Assembly (NCBI GenBank): GCA_035529895.1 | Contig: DATKVV010000005.1 | Span: 88,943 to 152,942 of the forward strand | Direction: 5' to 3' | Length of the DNA: 64,000 nucleotides | Source: JAUWKC01 sp035529895 | GTDB lineage: Bacteria; Planctomycetota; Phycisphaerae; Sedimentisphaerales; Anaerobacaceae | Part shown: piece by piece, positions 33,914 to 42,026 of the stretch | Layout: each line of letters begins with the position of its first letter | Position numbering within the stretch: the stretch's first letter is position 1 | Program-made: the position numbers and the translations under genes | The notes under the pieces: model-generated | Database searches by the model: none | Told to the model about the DNA's origin: nothing | Seen by the model: the letters and a program-made list of their open reading frames with translations, nothing else

Positions 33914-35494
33914 ATGGCTACATTCCCGACACAGGCTGAGTCGCAAGTCAAGGTTGCGGAAAGAAAACTGGTGCGTTTGGAAACTCTCGTAGAGTTATCG
34001 GAACACTCATTCAAAGCTTTCTGCGACGACATTTCCAGCATCCTTGGCGTGGAGATAAAGTGCGGTCAGCAGCAAGCTTCTCCGGAAACTGTCAACAGCC
34101 TGCAGAAACGGTTTACAAAGCCGGTAGCCGTCATTTCCATCAAGGCCGAAGGTTCCCTAAACGGGACTTTTCAACTGGTGTTTGAGCATAAAGGGTTATT
34201 TGCGCTTTCGGCCGCTATGGTCGCAAACGCTCAAGAGACAATTCCCGAAAACGCCGGCCTCGGTTCGCCCGAAAAGAACGAAAATTTGCCGGAGCCGCTA
34301 AATCAAGCGTGTGCCGCCATAGTTGGCTCATGGGACAAGATTCTCCGCCAAGAGCTGGATGGCCACGGCAGCCTCGTTCAAGCCGGCATCTTTATTGGCA
34401 ATCCCTGGGATAAGCCTGAGGAAAAGATAGGTTTGGCCGGCAATGAAGAATCGGTCTTTGTTCCACACGAGATAACAATTGCCCCCTTCCCTGCCTTTGA
34501 ATGCGGCGTTATTTTCCCAAAAGCGCTTTTTTCCGATGAATCCGCCCCTGCATCCGAAGAGGCCGTCTCCGCTGAAGAAGGTCAGCAAGAAACTGTGGAG
34601 ACAGCCACGGCTCCCGACGAGGCCAATCCAGAGAGCTCAAGCCCACAGACCAACGGTGAAAAACCTGAGGCGCAAGAACCAGTTGATGAAAAGGCTTCAA
34701 TCGAGGAGGCCAAGGTTGTAGAGGCCGCTGCAGAAACGACCGCAGTCGAAGAGGAAGCCTCTGTCGCCGAGCAAGCAAGTCCAAAAGCGGAAGAAGGCGG
34801 GCCTGAAGCAGCCGCTGAGCAAGAGGAAAAGGACAATAACGCCAATACAGGTGCCTCCGACAATGTTAATGAAGAAAAAACCGCGACGACAGAGCAGACT
34901 TCTGACAGCGGCCCAATCTCTGAGAGCATTCGACAAATGACCCGTTCTGCCGCCGCTCCTTCGGACGAGCCCGGCACATTTGCACCGCAAGAAAAGCCGG
35001 TACCTGATGGCGTCAATGAATTCTTAAGAATGCCTGCCAAAGACATTATGCAAAAAGGAGTCCTATGGGCAAATCCTGACGACAGCATCCAGCAGGCCCT
35101 TGCCGAGATGGAGCAGCACAATGCCGGTTACATGATGATAGGAAACGATGGCTTTACCGAAGGCATTGTATCAAAGTCCGACCTGAAGGGGGCAATTAGT
35201 CCCTACCTGCGACCCGCCTTTGCAAAATGGCGCCGACCGCTGGACGATGCTACGCTGCAAATCAAGCTCAAGTGGGTAATGACCAAGCCCGTCCACACCA
35301 TAAGCCCGGAAACATCGTTGACAGCCATAATGGAGAACATGTACAGCAGCGGCAGGCGTTGCCTGCCGGTCATGGACAAAGAAAACGATGTTCAGGGTTT
35401 GGTAACGGTGTTTGACATCTTCAAAGCTCTGCTAAAAAGCGAGCCGAACGGCTCTGCCGAAAATGAGCCGCCCCAGGCCACCGACTCGGCATAA
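33914..35494 (+). CDS. Possible CheC/FliM-like domain fused to a CBS pair by an acidic linker
   Basis: A 526-residue soluble protein in three parts. Residues 20-200 are an alpha/beta domain whose order resembles CheC/CheX/FliM middle domains: helices, then AVISIKAEGSLNGTFQLVFE, then PEPLNQACAAIVGSW with an ExxN pair, and a final beta segment PFPAFECGVIFP. Residues 205-370 are a low-complexity Glu/Ala/Pro/Ser linker. Residues 372-505 are two CBS domains (AKDIMQKGVLWANPDDSIQQ; LKWVMTKPVHTISPETSLTA). It could couple nucleotide sensing to a chemotaxis- or motor-type phosphatase domain. CheC homology is by pattern only and is uncertain; the CBS pair is clear. Confidence 0.72.
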   Translation: MATFPTQAESQVKVAERKLVRLETLVELSEHSFKAFCDDISSILGVEIKCGQQQASPETVNSLQKRFTKPVAVISIKAEGSLNGTFQLVFEHKGLFALSAAMVANAQETIPENAGLGSPEKNENLPEPLNQACAAIVGSWDKILRQELDGHGSLVQAGIFIGNPWDKPEEKIGLAGNEESVFVPHEITIAPFPAFECGVIFPKALFSDESAPASEEAVSAEEGQQETVETATAPDEANPESSSPQTNGEKPEAQEPVDEKASIEEAKVVEAAAETTAVEEEASVAEQASPKAEEGGPEAAAEQEEKDNNANTGASDNVNEEKTATTEQTSDSGPISESIRQMTRSAAAPSDEPGTFAPQEKPVPDGVNEFLRMPAKDIMQKGVLWANPDDSIQQALAEMEQHNAGYMMIGNDGFTEGIVSKSDLKGAISPYLRPAFAKWRRPLDDATLQIKLKWVMTKPVHTISPETSLTAIMENMYSSGRRCLPVMDKENDVQGLVTVFDIFKALLKSEPNGSAENEPPQATDSA

Positions 35495-35659
35495 TCTGCT
35501 CTTTGTCCGGTTGAAATGCAAACATGCCTAATCGCAGCCGTAAGCAATCACTGACCGACCGCCGAACCGCTGTGCAACTGAATACCCGACAGCACCGTTG
35601 CCCTACCCAACCTGTTTCCGTATGCTTGTGTCTTGACTGAATCACAGGCGGGTTTTCTT

Positions 35660-35687
35660 TTGACCAGATTGAGCGATATCATAGAAT
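35660..35687 (+). promoter_or_regulatory. Candidate sigma-70 promoter ahead of the TRAP operon
   Basis: TTGACC at 35660-35665, 16-base spacer, TAGAAT at 35682-35687: five of six matches in each box. Transcription would start near 35694, almost exactly on the ATG at 35696, so if real the dctP mRNA would be leaderless or nearly so. No ribosome site is visible before that ATG, which is consistent. Confidence 0.45.
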
Positions 35688-35695
35688 GCTTATGC

Positions 35696-36826
35696 ATGAT
35701 ACAAACTGCGAGTACAAGTAAAAGCAGAAGACCCACGGGCAGCAGGATAAGCCCGATTAAAAGACTCGCGTTTCGTACATTTCTGAGTTTGGCGCCGCTT
35801 GCCTATTCCGCCGTGGCAATCGCACGGGAAGAGCTTGTAATAAGGTACAGCCACCTCGCCGTACCGGACCCAAATGTGCAGGCTTCGAGTGCACATGCCG
35901 CGGTCTTCAAGGCGGAATTGGAGAAACTCTCTGAGGGCAGAATCAAGGTGGATATCTTCCCCAGCGGCCAGTTGGCCGGTCAAGTGTCCTCTGTGCAGCA
36001 GGTCAGGAAAGGAACTATACAAATTGCAGATATCAGTTCCGGCGTGCTGGCCTCACTGTACTATCCCCCGCTGGAAGTTTTCGACCTGCCGTTTCTTTTT
36101 TCTTCGAGGGCAACTGCAAGAAGCGTCCTCGATAACGACAATCCCTTCACCAGGAAGTTGATAGAAGACTGCGCCCGAAAATGCAGCATCCGAATCCTTG
36201 CACTGGCACCTTTCGGTTTCAGGCACATGACAAATAATGTCAGGCCAATACGGGTCCCTGAAGATATGGCGGGCCTTAAAATCAGGACTATGGAGATTGT
36301 TCCACATATGAAGCTGATGGAATCCCTCGGCGCAAGGCCTGTTCCCGTGCCCTGGCTGGAGCTTTATACGAGTCTGCAGACAAAAGTGGTTGACGGAGAA
36401 GAGACCACCCTCCAGAACATCGTTATGGGAAAGCTGTATCAGGTCCAAAAACATCTGACCCTCACCGGCCATTTGATGGGCGTAGGGGCGTTTCTCTGCA
36501 ATGAGAAATGGTATCAGTCCCTGCCGGACGACCTGAAGTCGGCCCTTGTTGAAAGTGAAAAGATTGCTCGACAAACCTATGACCGGGTCGGCGAACGACT
36601 GGACAACCTGGCCTTGGGGAGACTCAAGTCTTACGGGATGGAAGTCTACTCGCCGACTCGCGAGCAGAGGCAGATGTTCATGAATAGGGCACGCCCCTGT
36701 GTGCTGAAATGGATGGAGCAAGAGCACGGCGAGGCATTGGTTTGCGAACTCCTGGCGGCTATCGAAGCGGCCGAGAAAAAATTATCAGAACAAACGGAAC
36801 CGGCAAATACAGAAATAAATCGTTAG
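35696..36826 (+). CDS. dctP: TRAP transporter periplasmic solute-binding protein (DctP family)
   Basis: A 376-residue secreted binding protein. The N-terminus is basic then hydrophobic (about 27-42, FRTFLSLAPLAYSAVAIA), a Sec signal. The mature part starts LVIRYSHLAVPDPN. Family markers: KIDIFPSGQLAG-like region near residue 90, GLKIRTMEIVPHMKLMESLG with the conserved substrate-carboxylate Arg, and VPWLELYTSLQTKVVDGEE. DctP proteins bind organic acids, often sugar acids or sialic acid. The start is uncertain: TTG at 35633 is also in frame, but ATG at 35696 gives a better signal peptide. DctQ and dctM follow. Confidence 0.92.
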   Translation: MIQTASTSKSRRPTGSRISPIKRLAFRTFLSLAPLAYSAVAIAREELVIRYSHLAVPDPNVQASSAHAAVFKAELEKLSEGRIKVDIFPSGQLAGQVSSVQQVRKGTIQIADISSGVLASLYYPPLEVFDLPFLFSSRATARSVLDNDNPFTRKLIEDCARKCSIRILALAPFGFRHMTNNVRPIRVPEDMAGLKIRTMEIVPHMKLMESLGARPVPVPWLELYTSLQTKVVDGEETTLQNIVMGKLYQVQKHLTLTGHLMGVGAFLCNEKWYQSLPDDLKSALVESEKIARQTYDRVGERLDNLALGRLKSYGMEVYSPTREQRQMFMNRARPCVLKWMEQEHGEALVCELLAAIEAAEKKLSEQTEPANTEINR

Positions 36827-36888
36827 GACATTTGTTGTCGGCACAAGGAGCGGCATATTTGATTTTTAGATATTGGCAGGGCAAAAGA

Positions 36889-36910
36889 TGTGTCGTGAAA
36901 AAGCGACACA
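36889..36910 (+). promoter_or_regulatory. Stem-loop between dctP and dctQ
   Basis: A perfect 7-bp stem, TGTGTCG at 36889-36895 and CGACACA at 36904-36910, with an 8-base loop. A run of six T follows 12 bases later. It lies in the 160-bp gap after dctP. Hairpins between the binding protein and membrane genes commonly shield the upstream mRNA or partly terminate transcription, giving more binding protein than permease. That role is inference. Confidence 0.45.
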
Positions 36911-36986
36911 GATTAAACACGTTTTTTGAATTAACGGGCGAACACGTGGTTTTGACCGAGCAAAAAGGACCTTGAAGGAAATAGCA

Positions 36987-37502
36987 TTGACCGGCGGATA
37001 TCAAAGATTTGACAGTCTCTTGCTTAAGGCAATCAGGGTAACTACAGGCATTTTGCTTGCCGTGATGTTCGTCATAATCATCTCGGAAGTGGCGTTTCGC
37101 TACGTGCTGACCAGGTCTGTCTTCTGGACGGAAGAGCTGGCCAGATACGTAATGTTTTATATGGTTCTTATAGGCAGCTCGGCCGGCGTCAGGCAGAACC
37201 GACACCCATCTCTGAGCTTTGTTATCCAAAAGTTCCCCGCCGGGTTTCAGAGGAAATGGAGCGTCCTTATTGATGGTCTGGTTTTGCTTGTTTTGGTAGT
37301 TATTTTTTGGGAGGGGGCTTTTATGGCCGTTGACGAATGGCCGGGCAAAACCGCCGCCTTGAGAATAAGTTTCTTCTGGGTGTACCTCGCCTTGCCAATC
37401 GGTGCTTTTTTGATGATGGTTCAGATTGTCGCAGAGTACTTTTTCGCCGGCGGGGCCGCCGACCAAAATGATAATGACATTGCCCCATCAAAAGAGGATT
37501 GA
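36987..37502 (+). CDS. dctQ: TRAP transporter small membrane subunit (DctQ)
   Basis: A 171-residue protein with four membrane helices (about 18-38, 52-72, 94-112, 133-153). The DctQ hallmark is present: EVAFRYVLTRSVFWTEELAR, then YMVLIGSSAGVRQNRHPSLS. TTG at 36987 is taken as start because AAGGAA lies seven bases before it; another in-frame TTG at 36972 is less well placed. It joins DctM in the membrane. It is three bases from dctM. Confidence 0.9.
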   Translation: MTGGYQRFDSLLLKAIRVTTGILLAVMFVIIISEVAFRYVLTRSVFWTEELARYVMFYMVLIGSSAGVRQNRHPSLSFVIQKFPAGFQRKWSVLIDGLVLLVLVVIFWEGAFMAVDEWPGKTAALRISFFWVYLALPIGAFLMMVQIVAEYFFAGGAADQNDNDIAPSKED

Positions 37503-37505
37503 AGA

Positions 37506-38798
37506 GTGAACATCCCCCTGTTATCTATGTTTTGTATATTCACCTTCCTGATGTTTTTCGGTATGCCCCTGTGTTTTTGCATGCTTTTTAGCTCGCTCGT
37601 ATATCTGCTGGCCGGCGGACAGACGCCCTGGATTATCGTGCATCAGATGTTTTGCGGAATAGACACCTTTACGCTCATGGCCATACCGTTCTTCATGCTG
37701 GCAGGCGAATTAATGGTTTACTCCGGAACGGCAGAGAAGCTGCTGGGTTTCGCCAATGTTACCGTCGGTCGCTTCCGGGGGGGATTAGCGTATGTGAATG
37801 TCCTGGCAAGTATGCTGTTTGGAGGCTGTTCCGGGTCAGCAATCTCGGACGTGGCCGGACTCGGCCCGCTGGAAATACGGATGATGGAAAAGGGCGGCTA
37901 CAATAAAGCATTTAGCGCCGCCCTGACGATAAGTTCAGCCATTCAAGGCCCGATTATCCCTCCCAGCATCCCCCTTGTCCTGGTCGGGGCTGTAACCGGC
38001 ATTTCAATAGGCGGGCTGCTTCTGGGCGGTGCAATACCCGGCGTACTGGTGGGCATCGCACAGTGCTTGGTCATATTCTTGATTTCAAAGAGAAGAAATT
38101 TCCCCAGGTTCGAAGCAAAATCAGGCCTTGCAGAAACAGCAAAGATTATGGCTGGGGCCGTACCATTTCTCTTGATGCCCTTCATCATATTGGGCGGCAT
38201 AATCGGGGGTGTTTGCACTCCGACGGAAGCCTCAGCCGCAGCGGTGCTGTATGGTTTGGTCCTGATTCTGGCATACAAGAGAGGCAGGGTTGACCTAAAG
38301 TCCCTGAGCAAGGTCTTCATCAGAGCGGGCGTGCTTTCGGCGTCAATTTTAATGCTCGCAGGCGCATCGAATGTTTTCGGCTGGATTCTGTCGGTCGAGA
38401 AGGTCCCGGCCGCATTAGCCAATTTACTTCTGTCCATAACAGACAACCGATGGGTGATACTGCTTATCCTGAATTTTTTTCTGCTGATTTGGGGAATGCT
38501 GATGGACAGCCTGCCGGCTATTTTAATTCTCGTTCCGATACTCCACCCCCTTGCCCGGAATGCGGGCATCAGTGAAATCCATTTCGGCGTAATGGTAACA
38601 CTTAATCTCGCAATAGGCCTGATCACACCCCCCTACGGGGCGGCGCTTTTCACAGGCAGCATAGTCAGCGGCCTGCCAATTGAAAAGATAGTAAAACAGA
38701 TGCTCCCATTTGTAATTGCCAGCATGTGCGTGCTCTTTATAATTACCTACATTCCAAAAATCGTAACGTGGCTACCGGCATTGTTCGGCCTGCTCTGA
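37506..38798 (+). CDS. dctM: TRAP transporter large permease subunit (DctM)
   Basis: A 430-residue protein with about 12 membrane helices. DctM features: PLCFCMLFSSLVYLL at the N-terminus, the GGCSGSAISDVAGLGPLEI motif near residue 105, SSAIQGPIIPPSIPLVLVG near 145, and NLAIGLITPPYGAALFTGS near 365. It couples sodium import to solute uptake. GTG start with GAGG upstream. Length is usual for the family. The operon continues 44 bp later with the URO-D-like gene. Confidence 0.95.
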   Translation: MNIPLLSMFCIFTFLMFFGMPLCFCMLFSSLVYLLAGGQTPWIIVHQMFCGIDTFTLMAIPFFMLAGELMVYSGTAEKLLGFANVTVGRFRGGLAYVNVLASMLFGGCSGSAISDVAGLGPLEIRMMEKGGYNKAFSAALTISSAIQGPIIPPSIPLVLVGAVTGISIGGLLLGGAIPGVLVGIAQCLVIFLISKRRNFPRFEAKSGLAETAKIMAGAVPFLLMPFIILGGIIGGVCTPTEASAAAVLYGLVLILAYKRGRVDLKSLSKVFIRAGVLSASILMLAGASNVFGWILSVEKVPAALANLLLSITDNRWVILLILNFFLLIWGMLMDSLPAILILVPILHPLARNAGISEIHFGVMVTLNLAIGLITPPYGAALFTGSIVSGLPIEKIVKQMLPFVIASMCVLFIITYIPKIVTWLPALFGLL

Positions 38799-38842
38799 GC
38801 TTTACGAAACAGTAAGATTTCTCGTATAAACAGAATAGTTTC

Positions 38843-39856
38843 ATGACCGGCAGAGAAAGAGTTACAAGGGCATTGGAATTCAAAAACCCGGACCGTGTCC
38901 CAAGACACCTGTGGAGACTGCCGGGAGTAAAGATGTTCAGACAAGAGGATGTGAACCGCGTTTTAGAAAAATATCCGGAAGATATCACGATTTTGGATTT
39001 TAAATACGGCAGGGGAATAAAAACGAGAGGGACCAGGTACAAACAGGGTGAGGTCGCAACGGATGAATGGGGCTGTCAGTGGCACGTGGCCGAAGACGGA
39101 GTCGCAGGCGAAGTAAAAGAGCCGCCGCTCAAGCATATTTCAGAGGCCCAGAACCTGGCTGCACCCTATGAAATACTGGACGGCGCTGATTTCGCCATGG
39201 TGAATAGAATGTGCGCCCAAACCGACGCGTTCACACTGGCCTGGACAACGGTCAGGCCCTTCGAGCGAATGCAGTTTCTATTGGGCACCGAAAAACTGTT
39301 TGTTGAGCTTCTGGATGCCTCCAAACACCTTTACCAATTGCGAAATACAGTACATAATTTCTTCATGGAAGAAATAGGAAGGTGGGTGAAAACCGACGTC
39401 GACGGCATATCTCTCATGGACGACTGGGGGTCTCAAAGAAACCTGCTCATCTCGCCGCAATTGTGGGAAGATTTTTTCAAGCCTCTGTATAAAGACTACT
39501 GTCATTTAATACACTCGGGGAAAAAGTATGCCTTCCTCCATTCGGACGGGAATATTGAGCCGATTTATGCCGGGCTGATAGAGGCCGGTGTGGACGCCGT
39601 CAACTCACAATTGTTCTGCATGGATATGGAAGATATTGGCAGGAAATACAGGGGCAGGATAACATTCTGGGGAGAAATTGACAGACAGCACATACTGCCC
39701 TTCGGTACAAAGCGGCAGGTGGCCGATGCGGTAAGAAGGGTTAAGGACGCCCTGTGGATGCCGGAAGGGGGAATCATCGCCCAGTGTGAATTTGGACTGA
39801 AAGACCCGGTTGAGAACATCGAGGCTGTTTTCGAGACCTGGGAGTCTATTGCATAG
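38843..39856 (+). CDS. URO-D (uroporphyrinogen decarboxylase) superfamily protein
   Basis: A 337-residue TIM-barrel protein. N-terminus TGRERVTRALEFKNPDRVPR is characteristic of the uroporphyrinogen decarboxylase superfamily members that are not heme enzymes. Other family stretches: DGISLMDDWGSQRNLLISPQ, KKYAFLHSDGNIEPIYAGLI and GRITFWGEIDRQHILPFGT. It lacks the neighbours of heme synthesis. Members of this branch include corrinoid methyltransferases (MtaA, CmuA); many lie in planctomycete sugar clusters with unknown roles. Here it lies between a TRAP transporter and two aldolases, so a catabolic step is more likely than heme synthesis. No function is claimed. Confidence 0.88.
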   Translation: MTGRERVTRALEFKNPDRVPRHLWRLPGVKMFRQEDVNRVLEKYPEDITILDFKYGRGIKTRGTRYKQGEVATDEWGCQWHVAEDGVAGEVKEPPLKHISEAQNLAAPYEILDGADFAMVNRMCAQTDAFTLAWTTVRPFERMQFLLGTEKLFVELLDASKHLYQLRNTVHNFFMEEIGRWVKTDVDGISLMDDWGSQRNLLISPQLWEDFFKPLYKDYCHLIHSGKKYAFLHSDGNIEPIYAGLIEAGVDAVNSQLFCMDMEDIGRKYRGRITFWGEIDRQHILPFGTKRQVADAVRRVKDALWMPEGGIIAQCEFGLKDPVENIEAVFETWESIA

Positions 39857-39896
39857 GTATTTTCGTAAACCGCCCAACGGCTGAAAGGAGCAGACT

Positions 39897-40817
39897 ATGT
39901 TCGACAAAGAGCGCTACGGCAGGATACTTGTCCCAATGATAACGCCTTTCAAGCAGGACCAAAGTGTGGATTATGATGCGGCAGTGAGCGTTGCGGAGAA
40001 ATTGATTTCAGAGAATAAGGCCGACACGTTGATATTAACCGGCACGACGGGAGAATTTTTCACCATGAATTTCCAGGAGCGGGTCAAGGTCTTTGAGGTC
40101 GTGAAAGCCGCTGTGGGCGACAAGGTCACTCTGATAGCGGGCACAGGTGCGGTCTCTACAATTGAAACAATCGCATTAAGCCGCAAAGCGCAAGAGTTAG
40201 GCTATGATTTAGTGATGGTGGTTTCCCCCTACTATACGAGGCCGAGCCAAAAGGAGCTATACAACCACTTCAGGAATGTCGCTGAACAAATCAGAATTGA
40301 TTTGATTATGTATAACATTCCGATATTCACTGGCGTGAATATCAACCCCGAAACGGTGGCCGAGCTTGCCAAAACAGACAACATTGTCGGCATAAAAGAA
40401 GAGGCCGAGATAAACCCCAAGCAAATTACCGCTTATCTCAACGCCACGCCCGAAGATTTCATCATATACTGCGGCGATGACGCCATGATTCTGGAGGCGT
40501 TTGCACAGGGAGGGGACAAGAGAATAGGCGGCGTCGTGAGCGGCGGCTCCCACTTAATCGGAGACCGATTGAGGAAAATGATTGAGACTTTTCTCGCAGG
40601 AAAGATAGAAGAAGCCGCACGAATGCAGCAGGCGTTCCTGCCGTTATTCAGGGCACTGTCGCCCGGTGACCGCAGTAACCCGGCCTGTCTTTTGAAAGAC
40701 GCCATGAAAATGGTCGGCTATAACGCCGGCATACCGAGACTCCCTCTCACTGGCGGCACAGAGCAGGAAATCGCTGAGGTTAAGAAAATAATGAAAGCAC
40801 TAAACATCATAAAGTAA
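39897..40817 (+). CDS. Dihydrodipicolinate synthase/N-acetylneuraminate lyase-family aldolase
   Basis: A 306-residue class I aldolase of the DapA/NanA family. Key residues: GTTGE at 49-53, MYNIP with the catalytic Tyr139, and Schiff-base Lys167 in GIKEE. It would cleave or form a C-C bond next to a 2-keto acid (pyruvate donor). In E. coli DapA, Tyr133 and Lys161 are equivalent. Lysine synthesis is possible, but location after a TRAP transporter and next to a second family member favours sugar-acid or sialic-acid-like degradation. RBS AAGGAG precedes the ATG. Confidence 0.9.
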   Translation: MFDKERYGRILVPMITPFKQDQSVDYDAAVSVAEKLISENKADTLILTGTTGEFFTMNFQERVKVFEVVKAAVGDKVTLIAGTGAVSTIETIALSRKAQELGYDLVMVVSPYYTRPSQKELYNHFRNVAEQIRIDLIMYNIPIFTGVNINPETVAELAKTDNIVGIKEEAEINPKQITAYLNATPEDFIIYCGDDAMILEAFAQGGDKRIGGVVSGGSHLIGDRLRKMIETFLAGKIEEAARMQQAFLPLFRALSPGDRSNPACLLKDAMKMVGYNAGIPRLPLTGGTEQEIAEVKKIMKALNIIK

Positions 40818-40844
40818 AACAAGCGGCACAAAAGGACCAAAGCT

Positions 40845-41828
40845 ATGCCTATGAAACCAAAAGAGTTGAAAGACAAGATAAGAGGCGTGGTCCACCTGGT
40901 GATGACCCACTTTGACGAGAACGACCAGTTGGATGAGAAAGCTATCAGGAAATCGGTTAACCACGCAGCAAATGCCCTCCAGGGGGTGGATGCCGTCTTC
41001 CTTACAACCGCGAGTACCGCTGAATTCTACGCCATGACCGATGAAGAAAACAAAAAAGCTATCACCATCGTTGTCGAGGAAACAGCGGGCAGGTTCCCGG
41101 TAATAGCGGGCACAGGCAGGCCCGGAACAAAATGGACAATAGAGATGAGCCGGTTCGCACAGCAGACCGGGGCAGACGGAGTGCTCATTGTAAATCCCTA
41201 CTACCAACTCCCCACAGAGCAAGCCTTGTTCAGACACTTCGAGGAAATAGCTGAGAGTATCGACATCGGGATTATGATTTACAACAACCCTGTAACTACC
41301 AAGTTATGGATACCGCCGGACCTCATGGCCGGACTATCAAAAATAGAAAATATCATAGCCGACAAAGAAAACTCCTCTAATGCCCTAACATACTACTGGA
41401 TGCAAAAAGCAATAGACCCGCAAGATATGGTAGTTATATGCGGCATAGGCCAGCTTATGTATCCATTTTACGCCGTTTATGGATGTCCCGCGTTTGTTAC
41501 AGAATTTGCCAACTTTGCCCCCGAGATTGCTGTCAACCTTTACCAAGCTGCGCAGGAAAGAGACTTTGATAAAATGGCACAACTCTCAGACACAATAGCA
41601 CCCTATCATCAGTTCCTCGCAAAACTCGCACAAAAACGCGGCGCGGTGCCGTCCCTGCTGCCGTCGCTGGCATCGTCAAATGAGCTCCCTCTGTATCAGA
41701 GCGTAATCAAATCGGCTATGAGTCTGGTAGGCCTGCCCGGCGGGCCTGTGCGCGGACCGTCGGAAAACATAACGGCCGAGGAAAAAGAGCAGTTACGCCA
41801 GGTCCTGAAAGAAATGGGCGTTTTATAG
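40845..41828 (+). CDS. Second DapA/NanA-family aldolase with altered active-site loop
   Basis: A 327-residue protein of the same family, 27 bp after the first. Catalytic Lys174 (IADKE) and Tyr146 (MIYNNP) are kept. The GTTGE loop is changed to ASTAE (residues 56-60), so the residues that hold the substrate carboxylate differ. The conserved DGVLIVNPYYQLPTEQALFR helps place it. Low identity to the first paralogue implies a different substrate or reaction (dehydratase-type activity occurs in this family). Confidence 0.87.
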   Translation: MPMKPKELKDKIRGVVHLVMTHFDENDQLDEKAIRKSVNHAANALQGVDAVFLTTASTAEFYAMTDEENKKAITIVVEETAGRFPVIAGTGRPGTKWTIEMSRFAQQTGADGVLIVNPYYQLPTEQALFRHFEEIAESIDIGIMIYNNPVTTKLWIPPDLMAGLSKIENIIADKENSSNALTYYWMQKAIDPQDMVVICGIGQLMYPFYAVYGCPAFVTEFANFAPEIAVNLYQAAQERDFDKMAQLSDTIAPYHQFLAKLAQKRGAVPSLLPSLASSNELPLYQSVIKSAMSLVGLPGGPVRGPSENITAEEKEQLRQVLKEMGVL

Positions 41829-42026
41829 TCTTACTTCTCAGAAGCATCTTTTCACGCCTCCTCGAGCCGGAAATGGCTGGCGGAAAATAACAATTTCCAT
41901 TACAATTATCGACCGGTACACAACAGGTGTGAAGGCCAATCAACTGGGTGGTTCTTCGGACTCCTGCCCCTGTTTGGGGACGAAAGCAAAGCTGGTCAAA
42001 CGTGCAATCCAGCGAAAGAAAGCAAG

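Noticed and set aside
36709..36975. Plus-strand frame spanning the dctP end and the dctP-dctQ gap
   Set aside because: Its first part lies in another frame of dctP and the rest covers a stem-loop; nothing supports translation.
38843..39856. Calling the URO-D-family gene hemE
   Set aside because: The N-terminus and neighbours fit the non-heme branch of the superfamily; no heme genes are near.
41829..42026. GGAAAATAACAATTTCC and nearby inverted repeats as a terminator before the sulfatase
   Set aside because: The stem is AT-rich and short, with no T-run after it.
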